A stretch of DNA of 6,187 bases, from assembly GCA_039798745.1 (NCBI GenBank), contig JBDKFK010000048.1:1-6187 (forward strand). Reading direction: 5' to 3'. Under the pieces are notes generated by a model. That model was not told the DNA's origin, searched no databases, and saw only the letters and a list, made by a program, of their open reading frames with translations. The DNA is from JBDKFK01 sp039798745. GTDB taxonomy: Bacteria > Patescibacteriota > Microgenomatia > UBA1406 > GWC2-37-13. Shown piece after piece: positions 1-3,900 of the stretch. Position numbers and translations under genes: made by a program. Each line of letters starts with the position of its first letter. Position 1 is the stretch's first letter.

Positions 1-229
1 CGGTGATCCTATCCACGATCGTGTCGCCTCGGTATGAGACGAACAACAATCCTGGTAGATCATCACCATGGAACACCACGGGTAGCTCCACGCCAGGCGC
101 GCAGAGGATCGTCACCACCGGGAAAGGCCCAACCAGGGCCTGTCGCGAATGGATATCCTCCTGCAAGAGAACGCGCACTAGCCTTGTTGCGATGCTGGTG
201 TCGACCGTGAAATGTGTTCCGTTGGTCAT
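1..229 (-). CDS. Hypothetical protein, N-terminal part (cut by left edge)
   Basis: An open frame runs on the minus strand from ATG at 229 to the window edge, giving 76 residues that begin MTNGTHFTVDTSIATRLVRV. The start is well supported: the minus strand reads AAAGGAG, then 7 bases, then ATG, which is a near-ideal Shine-Dalgarno site. The visible part has no membrane segment or signal peptide and alternates hydrophobic and polar residues (a VVTILCAPGVELPVVF stretch around residues 38-53), suggesting a cytoplasmic alpha/beta fold. I do not recognise the family. It lies directly downstream of structured leader A (230-613), as the gene at 1377-1793 lies below leader B. By eye the two proteins are not obviously homologous. 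The overlapping plus-strand frame at 3-269 is low-complexity and lacks a ribosome site, so this frame is preferred. Confidence 0.72.
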   Translation of the reverse strand, partial: MTNGTHFTVDTSIATRLVRVLLQEDIHSRQALVGPFPVVTILCAPGVELPVVFHGDDLPGLLFVSYRGDTIVDRIT

Positions 230-247
230 GGTGTTTCTCCTTTCGCT

Positions 248-261
248 GTGCCCGAAGGCAC
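248..261 (-). promoter_or_regulatory. UUCG tetraloop hairpin before the ribosome site, leader A
   Basis: The minus-strand RNA reads GUGCC UUCG GGCAC, a 5-bp stem closed by C-G around a UUCG tetraloop, one of the most stable RNA hairpins. It ends a few bases before the AAAGGAG of the gene starting at 229. Leader B has a different small hairpin in the equivalent place (1814-1829). It may insulate or gate the ribosome site. Confidence 0.6.
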
Positions 262-288
262 TCGGCTGATACAAGTCCTGCAATTTCG

Positions 289-309
289 TCAGAAGATGTG
301 ATCTTCTGA
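289..309 (-). promoter_or_regulatory. Perfect 9-bp stem-loop in leader A
   Basis: TCAGAAGAT, a 3-base loop, then ATCTTCTGA form a perfect hairpin. Copy B keeps the flanking sequence (ATCTTCTGA followed by a TTTGCAG block), but its upstream arm is only partly complementary (AGAAG with CTTCT), so the stem looks weaker there. Confidence 0.5.
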
Positions 310-347
310 GCTTCCCCGCAAGACAGAGAGAGGGAAGAGATGAAATG

Positions 348-411
348 ATGATCCCGAGGGTGGGATCATGCTGCAGAGTTGTAGCGGCAAAAATCAGCTG
401 CAGCCTGATTT
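348..411 (-). promoter_or_regulatory. Hairpin pair with possible pseudoknot, leader A
   Basis: Stem 348-355/362-369 (ATGATCCC with GGGATCAT, 6-base loop) is followed by stem 391-397/405-411 (AAATCAG with CTGATTT) whose 7-base loop is CTGCAGC (398-404). That loop is exactly complementary to GCTGCAG at 370-376, so either an H-type pseudoknot or a competing hairpin 370-376/398-404 can form. The stretch between the pairing arms carries AGTTGTAGC (377-385), which is identical in copy B. Two mutually exclusive pairings of one arm would suit a switch. Confidence 0.45.
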
Positions 412-417
412 AAGCCG

Positions 418-528
418 TCCAAACAAAGTTGGCGACAAAGGAGTAGTTATAACCACCTCCCCGCCCCCTCCTTTACTAAGGAGGGGTTGGGGTGGTTGTA
501 TACCCACTTGTCGCCAACCTCGATTGGA
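418..528 (-). repeat. Long compound inverted repeat, leader A
   Basis: Arms 428-438 (GTTGGCGACAA) and 508-518 (TTGTCGCCAAC) pair perfectly over 11 bp. An outer TCCAA/TTGGA pair (418-422/524-528), an inner AACCACC/GGTGGTT pair (451-457/491-497) and a terminal 9-bp stem CCCCTCCTT/AAGGAGGGG (465-473/478-486, loop TACT) stack along the same axis. The base of the arm matches the equivalent arm of copy B (AAAGTTGG-C/A-GACAAA), but the interior is unrelated and still paired. A MITE-like DNA element is an alternative reading. Confidence 0.65.
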
Positions 529-564
529 ATGTTGTTTCTCTCGATTGTCAAAGAAGCGTAAAAA

Positions 565-609
565 TATTCCGCACAGCATATTGCATGCAAATGCAGTAAG
601 GGCGGAATA
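565..609 (-). repeat. First hairpin of leader A
   Basis: TATTCCGC (565-572) pairs with GCGGAATA (602-609). Inside lies a near-palindrome at 576-594 (GCATATTGCATGCAAATGC, one mismatch). Copy B has an unrelated pair CTCCAC/GTGGAG (2140-2145/2179-2184) at the same place, between the promoter and the GAGAGAAAC block. Confidence 0.55.
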
Positions 610-614
610 ATATG

Positions 615-679
615 CCTATAGTATATCAATTTTCATTTCAATACACAATACATATGTATGAAATATGCAGATTTACGCA
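615..679. repeat. Conserved promoter block, copy A
   Basis: This block aligns with 2197-2262. The two begin with an identical 16-mer (CCTATAGTATATCAAT on the plus strand) and end with GCAGATTTA(A)CGCA, with patchy identity between. It contains the module promoter and a TAAATCTGC motif upstream of the -35. Confidence 0.7.
620..648 (-). promoter_or_regulatory. Promoter of module A
   Basis: Read on the minus strand, TTGTGT (648-643) is followed by a 17-bp spacer and TATACT (625-620). The expected transcript start is near 613, giving a leader of about 384 nt to the ATG at 229. Copy B has TTGAGT, also 17 bp, then TATACT, inside a 65-66-bp conserved block (615-679 versus 2197-2262). Conservation of the elements and the spacing in two diverged copies is stronger evidence than the hexamer match alone. 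Confidence 0.6.
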
Positions 680-697
680 TAATATGAAAAAGGGAGA

Positions 698-715
698 ATA
701 ACCGCATATTTACCG
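698..715. promoter_or_regulatory. Operator-like motif, copy 1
   Basis: On the plus strand this reads ATAACCGCATATTTACCG. It matches 15 of 18 positions of the sequence at 2243-2260 (ATTACCGCAGATTTAACG), which sits just upstream of the module B promoter. A shorter version, GCAGATTTACGCA, lies at 667-679. Repeated copies upstream of matching promoters could be protein binding sites or just remnants of duplication. Confidence 0.35.
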
Positions 716-736
716 TGGGATTACCGTAAAGAAGTA

Positions 737-751
737 ACAACCGAGAGAAAC
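737..751. repeat. 15-bp inverted repeat, left copy
   Basis: ACAACCGAGAGAAAC here is the exact reverse complement of 2111-2125, the conserved block of leader B, and differs at one base from the leader A block (534-548). It lies just beyond the terminator hairpin of the two-gene operon. The pair bounds a 1389-bp segment holding both genes and most of leader B. It could be a terminal inverted repeat, or an RNA segment able to pair with the leader. Confidence 0.6.
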
Positions 752-754
752 ATA

Positions 755-790
755 GAGAATCGGCATCGAGTAAACTCGACGCCGATTCTC
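755..790 (-). terminator. Strong terminator hairpin after the two-gene operon
   Basis: Arms 755-770 and 775-790 form 15 of 16 pairs around a TAAA loop (GAGAATCGGC and its complement at the base). It begins 16 bases past the TAG stop of the gene ending at 806. On the minus strand it is followed by TATGTTTCTCTC, which is T-rich but not a clean T tract, so termination may be partial or bidirectional. Confidence 0.65.
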
Positions 791-805
791 ATCGCGCGCC
801 GGCCT

Positions 806-1303
806 CTAAGCCACTCCCAGATCAAGAATAGCTTCCACCATATCCATAGATACGCGCCTGTGGCGCGCAATTACGGCTATAGCGTCGCTGACTTTTTCGG
901 CAATTTTGTCGACAAAGTCGGCGTCAGACAGATCAATGCCCCAGGCACTCGATCTGCCCGAAAGAAATGCCAGAAAAAGCAGCCGCCCATATCTGAAAGC
1001 GAAGGCGCTGTGGTCCGAAACCGGTTGTAACACCGGAAGTTCGACACGAACCGGAAACGGAGACATTGCTATCGCAAGTCTTGTGGGCTCTGCAGCCTGT
1101 TCTTCAACCACACGAATGAGGTTGTAGACCAGATTCAGGCTCCAATCAGAGCGTTGAACGCGCAAGAGATCTATTATTACACCGATCTGAGCCGCGCCCG
1201 TTGCCACATCAGCGTAAAATGCTGGTGTTCCGCCAGCAGGATGGTCACAGATGCGATCCATAACCTCTCCCAGCGTTAAAGGAGTATGAGTATCGGGAGG
1301 CAT
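806..1303 (-). CDS. Hypothetical cytoplasmic protein, 165 aa
   Basis: The frame begins MPPDTHTPLTLGEVMDRI and ends ILDLGVA. The start is fixed by AAAGGAG four bases upstream of ATG on the minus strand. It looks soluble: a helical N-terminus (10-20), a long likely helix around 31-75 (GAAQIGVIIDLL, then NLVYNLIRVVEEQA), a central strand-rich part with SPFPVRVELPVLQPV (81-95), a short hydrophobic stretch YGRLLFLAFLSG (105-116), and a C-terminal helical part with DKIAEKVSDAIAVIARHRR (132-150). No catalytic motif was identified and I do not recognise the family. It is the second gene of a minus-strand pair, 73 bp below the gene at 1377-1793, with a hairpin between them and a terminator after it. 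G+C is clearly above that of the permease gene to the right, consistent with acquired or accessory DNA. Confidence 0.8.
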   Translation of the reverse strand: MPPDTHTPLTLGEVMDRICDHPAGGTPAFYADVATGAAQIGVIIDLLRVQRSDWSLNLVYNLIRVVEEQAAEPTRLAIAMSPFPVRVELPVLQPVSDHSAFAFRYGRLLFLAFLSGRSSAWGIDLSDADFVDKIAEKVSDAIAVIARHRRVSMDMVEAILDLGVA

Positions 1304-1331
1304 AGCGCTCCTTTCATAGACTGAGGCGTGA

Positions 1332-1358
1332 GGGGGTCTGGCATTATGCCAGACCCCT
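1332..1358 (-). terminator. Intergenic hairpin (attenuator or processing site)
   Basis: GGGGTCTGGCAT (1333-1344) pairs with ATGCCAGACCCC (1346-1357) around a single central base, so in RNA the top pairs open into a small loop; a G-T pair extends the base. It lies between the stop of the gene at 1377 and the ribosome site of the next gene (1308-1314). No T tract follows on the minus strand, so intrinsic termination is unlikely to be complete. A partial attenuator, RNA stabiliser or cleavage site fits better. Confidence 0.55.
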
Positions 1359-1376
1359 CGCGACCTTCAGTCGAAG

Positions 1377-1793
1377 TTAGTCGTAAGAACAATCAAAAAC
1401 AACTTCTTCGCCTGACAGGTACCGGCAAGCTCGCACAATCTCCACTTCCTCGATTTCCGTGACAGGTAACAACGCCGCATAGACTGCGGGATGATCCTGA
1501 ATGTTAATCGGGTAGAGAGTACAGCGAACATCATTTGACTGCATCATCTTGATAAACTGCCGTGCCACCGCATCGCATGACTCGGGCACAAAAACAGCCA
1601 CATCAAGGTGAATGGGGTCGATCATGACAACAAAACCCGCCTTTAGAGGGTGGGCCATTGCCAGAACGACGTAATCCCGGTCTTCCGCGACCGGGTCAAG
1701 TTCAAGGCCGAGCAGTCCGACAACCGTGTCAGCTAGCCCGACGATGTGCATGACCTGGCATGAGACCGGGCAAACAGACACCGGTACGAGCAC
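1377..1793 (-). CDS. Hypothetical cytoplasmic protein, 138 aa
   Basis: The frame opens with GTG at 1793 (MLVPVSVCPVSCQVMHIV) and ends in CSYD. GTG is chosen because AAAGGGGG precedes it at normal distance on the minus strand. The internal ATG codons, at residue 15 and later, lack such a site. The product looks like a soluble alpha/beta protein: hydrophobic strands at YVVLAMAH (41-48) and GFVVMIDPIHLDVAVFV (53-69), a helix DAVARQFIKMM (74-84), further strands near CTLYPINI (90-97) and YAALLPV (105-111), and an acidic helical end. No known motif was found. It is the first gene below structured leader B and is followed at 73 bp by the gene at 806-1303, so the two are probably co-transcribed. High G+C matches its partner. 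Confidence 0.78.
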   Translation of the reverse strand: MLVPVSVCPVSCQVMHIVGLADTVVGLLGLELDPVAEDRDYVVLAMAHPLKAGFVVMIDPIHLDVAVFVPESCDAVARQFIKMMQSNDVRCTLYPINIQDHPAVYAALLPVTEIEEVEIVRACRYLSGEEVVFDCSYD

Positions 1794-1887
1794 AGGGTCC
1801 CCCTTTCGAAAATAGAGATAAATGTCTCTGCAAATTCAGAAGATGGCTCTCCTGCTTCTTCCTGCAAAGGATAGAAAGAAGTAGTAT

Positions 1888-1953
1888 GGCTTCGGGGATG
1901 AAGCCCGCTACAATACGGGGTACGACCAGAAACAGTTGTAGCACAGTTTCTGG
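1888..1953 (-). promoter_or_regulatory. Two stem-loops with possible loop pairing, leader B
   Basis: CCAGAAAC (1926-1933) pairs with GTTTCTGG (1946-1953) around a 12-base loop holding AGTTGTAGC (1934-1942), and GGCTTC (1888-1893) pairs with GAAGCC (1900-1905) around a 6-base loop. TTGTAGC within the first loop (1936-1942) is complementary to GCTACAA at 1907-1913 between the stems, allowing a pseudoknot. Copy A has the same AGTTGTAGC between different pairing arms. Confidence 0.45.
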
Positions 1954-1954
1954 A

Positions 1955-2107
1955 AGTCCAATAAAGTTGGAGACAAATGTATATTTGGTATGATCATGTC
2001 TTTTCAGCCCTCATGTGTCACCTTCTTGCATATAGTGGTGCCCCAAGGTGCCGAAAAGCCACGCTCATACCAAATTAAATATCTATTAGTCTCCAACTTT
2101 ATTGACT
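1955..2107 (-). repeat. Long compound inverted repeat, leader B
   Basis: AGTCCAATAAAGTTGGAGAC (1955-1974) pairs with GTCTCCAACTTTATTGACT (2089-2107), with one bulged C. Further in, ATTTGGTATGA (1983-1993) pairs with TCATACCAAAT (2065-2075) over 11 bp, then CTTTTC/GAAAAG (2000-2005/2053-2058). This is the counterpart of 418-528, sharing only the base of the arm (AAAGTTGG-A/C-GACAAA). With about 20-bp arms and 153 bp in all, it could also be read as a MITE. Confidence 0.7.
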
Positions 2108-2110
2108 AAC

Positions 2111-2125
2111 GTTTCTCTCGGTTGT
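2111..2125. repeat. 15-bp inverted repeat, right copy
   Basis: GTTTCTCTCGGTTGT is the exact reverse complement of 737-751. It forms most of the conserved TTGACAACCGAGAGAAAC block of leader B as read on the minus strand. Confidence 0.6.
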
Positions 2126-2201
2126 CAACGTACACGTAGCTCCACACAACCAGACTATATGCTTGATAGGGGGCTGAGGTGGAGGCAAAATTGATTCCTA
2201 T

Positions 2202-2230
2202 AGTATATCAATAGATATCAAAATACTCAA
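2202..2230 (-). promoter_or_regulatory. Promoter of module B
   Basis: Minus strand: TTGAGT (2230-2225), 17-bp spacer, TATACT (2207-2202), expected start near 2195. It matches four and five of six consensus bases and has the same spacing as copy A. It should drive leader B and the two genes below it. No terminator is visible between the upstream permease gene and this promoter, so read-through is possible. Confidence 0.62.
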
Positions 2231-2242
2231 TCTTACTTATGT

Positions 2243-2260
2243 ATTACCGCAGATTTAACG
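2243..2260. promoter_or_regulatory. Operator-like motif, copy 2
   Basis: ATTACCGCAGATTTAACG matches 698-715 at 15 of 18 positions. It lies upstream of the module B -35 and overlaps the permease stop codon. A role as a binding site is only a guess. Confidence 0.35.
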
Positions 2261-3256
2261 CAGATTCTCCGCAATTTTTCTTCCTGTCCAGAACTCTCTT
2301 ACAAACGCCTCAATAAGAAGGTAGGCGGGGATAGAGAGAAGCAAACCAAGAACACCACCAAGATTGCCACCTAAAATAAGTACGATAAGGGTGATTATCG
2401 GGTTCAGATCTACTGCTTTTTTCATAATAACCGGCACCACCAAATTATTCTCCAACTGCTGAATGATAACCGATAGCGCGACTGTGGAAAGACCTAAGAA
2501 AGGCGACTGCGCCGAGGCAATGAGGAGTGCCGGAATTGCGGCAATGATAGGTCCAATATTGGGTACAACCTCAAGAAGACCGGCCAGAACAGCAAGAGGA
2601 AGAGCGTATTTGACACCGATAAACTGAAGACCTATAAATGTCATAAGCCCGATGACGGTCATCAATGTCAGCTCACCCCAGAACCATGCGGACATCTGCC
2701 TTTCTGATTTATTCAGTGCTGTTGTAATTGCCTTCGCTTTTTTTTCTTCAAAAAAATGAAGTATAAATTTGGTCACAATATCTTCTTCGAGTAATAAGTA
2801 AAACCCGAAGAATAATGTTGAAACAACAAAGATGAGATTAGAGAACACACCGCCGATAATTGAAAAAATTTGGTTTGTAATGTCAGGTATATACTGAGTC
2901 AGTGACTCTACGTGAAACGAGTTGGCTACTTCAGGACTCAGTTGCTGGATTATCCCGGGCAAGGTACGAACCAGGTTACTTGTCTCTAAAACTATCGGTG
3001 GGATTACTATAAAGAATAAAAATCCAAAAAAGAGGAGAAAGGTGAAATATACTACAGAGACCGCGACTGCATTAGGAATCTTCTTTGCTTTAAGTATCCG
3101 TATTATTGGACGAAGGGCGCTCATGAGAATGAACGCAATAAAAAGAGAGTACAGCAAATCCAGTGATCGCCAAACCACATACAATCCCAGCAAAAACAAT
3201 ATGCTGAAAATGATGGTTTTGTATGATATTTCTACCTTGTGCATATATATATACAT
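2255..3256 (-). CDS. AI-2E family transporter (PF01594-type permease)
   Basis: A 333-residue polytopic membrane protein of the AI-2E/PerM family. Members have been linked to autoinducer-2 export or Na+(Li+)/H+ antiport, but the substrate cannot be told here. Hydrophobic segments lie near 14-48, 63-90, 131-156, 195-214, 217-248, 254-266 and 286-317. Family hallmarks are EVVPNIGPIIAAIPA (229-243) and QQLENNLVVPVIMKK (266-280) followed by a glycine-rich GGNLGGVLGLLLSIP (296-310). The loop between the third and fourth groups is charged, as usual. Length is normal. Start is uncertain: ATG at 3256 gives MYIYMHKVEIS, while ATG at 3244 (MHKVEIS) better fits family N-termini. Neither has a clear Shine-Dalgarno site. 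It is transcribed away from the gene at 3346, and its stop codon lies within the conserved block at 2197-2262. Confidence 0.93.
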   Translation of the reverse strand: MYIYMHKVEISYKTIIFSILFLLGLYVVWRSLDLLYSLFIAFILMSALRPIIRILKAKKIPNAVAVSVVYFTFLLFFGFLFFIVIPPIVLETSNLVRTLPGIIQQLSPEVANSFHVESLTQYIPDITNQIFSIIGGVFSNLIFVVSTLFFGFYLLLEEDIVTKFILHFFEEKKAKAITTALNKSERQMSAWFWGELTLMTVIGLMTFIGLQFIGVKYALPLAVLAGLLEVVPNIGPIIAAIPALLIASAQSPFLGLSTVALSVIIQQLENNLVVPVIMKKAVDLNPIITLIVLILGGNLGGVLGLLLSIPAYLLIEAFVREFWTGRKIAENLR

Positions 3257-3345
3257 TACTATACCAGAAAAAAGTGCCGGTTATCTATAAGTTAAGGTGT
3301 ATATGGGTTGACTTTTATTTGAAAATAAAGAAGAATATAGTAGAT
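3257..3345. promoter_or_regulatory. Divergent intergenic promoter region
   Basis: These 89 A+T-rich bases separate two divergent membrane-protein genes and must hold both promoters. Plus strand: TTGACT (3308-3313) followed 17 bp later by AAGAAT (3331-3336), only 9 bases before the ATG at 3346. Minus strand: TATAGA (3289-3284) is a possible -10 without a good -35. Neither is strong. Confidence 0.3.
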
Positions 3346-3900
3346 ATGGAAAAGACGGAGGCAAAACATGCACAAAAAAATCCCCAAGAAATATATACCT
3401 GGAAAGCGCCTCTTCGCGCGTATAAACAACGTGGCAAAAATATTCTGAGATTCTATCTTGCACTTGCTCTTGTTCTTTCTCTCATTGTCTTCTTTTTTGG
3501 AGATAGAATTCTTCTTATTCCTATATGGGCGTTGGTTTTTCTTTTTTACGTATACACAATTACACCTCCACCTGAAGTAGAGAACAGACTTATGAAGTTC
3601 GGCGTAGAATCCTCGGGCGTAGCTATGAAGTGGGAAGACCTTTCTCATTTTTACTTCATAAAACGGTTTGGGTATGACATTGTCACCATTATTCCTCAGC
3701 TTCCCTATTATTCACGGCTTTATTTTGTACTGCCAAACAAAGATATAAAATCAAAGGTTACCGACGTGCTTTCGCAGCATCTTATATATCTAGATAAACC
3801 ACGACGTGCAGTAACCGATAAAATGATTGATGTGCTTTCACACTTGGTTCCCGATGATGAAGAAGAACCGACTCCCTCCAAAGCTAAGAAAAAAAGTTAA
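3346..3900 (+). CDS. Small two-helix membrane protein, 184 aa
   Basis: The protein begins MEKTEAKHAQKNPQEIYTWK. The frame is open upstream to 3223, but those extra 41 residues overlap the divergent permease start and resemble translated intergenic sequence, so ATG at 3346 is preferred; its ribosome site is weak. Layout: a polar N-terminus with WKAPLRAYKQRGKN (19-32), a transmembrane helix about 35-52, a short turn, a second helix about 55-73, then a soluble domain of about 90 residues with MKWEDLSHFYF (94-104), and a charged tail rich in E, P and K. This resembles small Microgenomates-type membrane proteins with a bacterial PH-like cytoplasmic domain (DUF5673-like, from memory). Function is unknown. 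It converges on the gene at 3897-4520, overlapping it by 4 bp. Confidence 0.82.
   Translation: MEKTEAKHAQKNPQEIYTWKAPLRAYKQRGKNILRFYLALALVLSLIVFFFGDRILLIPIWALVFLFYVYTITPPPEVENRLMKFGVESSGVAMKWEDLSHFYFIKRFGYDIVTIIPQLPYYSRLYFVLPNKDIKSKVTDVLSQHLIYLDKPRRAVTDKMIDVLSHLVPDDEEEPTPSKAKKKS

Larger units (their letters stand above)
230..613 (-). ncRNA. Structured leader RNA, copy A (unknown class)
   Basis: This 384-bp stretch between a promoter-like sequence and the gene starting at 229 has no convincing gene but is dense in inverted repeats. In transcript order on the minus strand they are: a hairpin at 609-565; the conserved block TTGACAATCGAGAGAAAC (551-534); a long compound hairpin at 528-418; a 7-bp hairpin at 411-391; a GCTACAACT block (385-377); a stem-loop at 369-348; a 9-bp stem at 309-289; and GUGCC-UUCG-GGCAC at 261-248 just before the ribosome site. 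The blocks recur in the same order in copy B (1794-2195), while the stems differ but stay paired. The cUUCGg tetraloop forms only on the minus-strand RNA, which supports that strand as functional. It could be a cis-regulatory leader, a free ncRNA, or the end of a mobile element. No known riboswitch consensus was recognised. Confidence 0.55.
1794..2195 (-). ncRNA. Structured leader RNA, copy B (unknown class)
   Basis: This 402-bp region lies between the module B promoter and the GTG start at 1793. In transcript order it has a CTCCAC/GTGGAG-closed hairpin (2184-2140), the block TTGACAACCGAGAGAAAC (2128-2111; 17 of 18 identical to copy A), a long compound hairpin (2107-1955), an 8-bp stem (1953-1926) enclosing GCTACAACT, a stem GGCTTC/GAAGCC (1905-1888), the ATCTTCTGA and TTTGCAG blocks, and a small hairpin at 1829-1814 before the ribosome site. 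Blocks and order match copy A, and stem sequences mostly do not. A 71-codon frame overlaps its 3' half but has no ribosome site and runs out of frame into the following gene. I cannot assign it to a known RNA family. Confidence 0.55.
2197..2262. repeat. Conserved promoter block, copy B
   Basis: This is the counterpart of 615-679, starting with the same 16-mer (2197-2212) and ending GCAGATTTAACGCA. Its last 8 bases lie inside the end of the permease gene whose stop is at 2255-2257, so the block abuts or has replaced the original gene end. Confidence 0.7.

Noticed and set aside
3..269. Plus-strand 88-codon frame
   Set aside because: No ribosome site, biased composition, and it is antisense to the better supported minus-strand gene starting at 229.
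474..490. AAAGGAGGGG on the minus strand as a ribosome site
   Set aside because: It is one arm of a perfect 9-bp stem, and no start codon with a sustained frame follows it.
418..528. Integron attC site
   Set aside because: The arms resemble an attC palindrome in size, but GTTGGCG and CGCCAAC do not fit the GTTRRRY/RYYYAAC core boxes, and no integrase is in view.
230..613. RNase P RNA, tmRNA or cobalamin riboswitch
   Set aside because: I looked for the conserved RNase P core sequences, a tmRNA tag frame with a T-arm-like 3' end, and the B12-box. None was present on the minus-strand RNA.
368..629. Small frames on both strands over leader A
   Set aside because: They translate the inverted repeats (proline-rich and glycine-rich runs on opposite strands) and have no proper ribosome sites.
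737..790. CRISPR-like repeat
   Set aside because: The repeated units are inverted, few and unevenly spaced; there is no array.
1729..1944. 71-codon minus-strand frame with a GTG start in leader B
   Set aside because: No Shine-Dalgarno site, it overlaps the gene starting at 1793 out of frame, and no equivalent frame exists in leader A.
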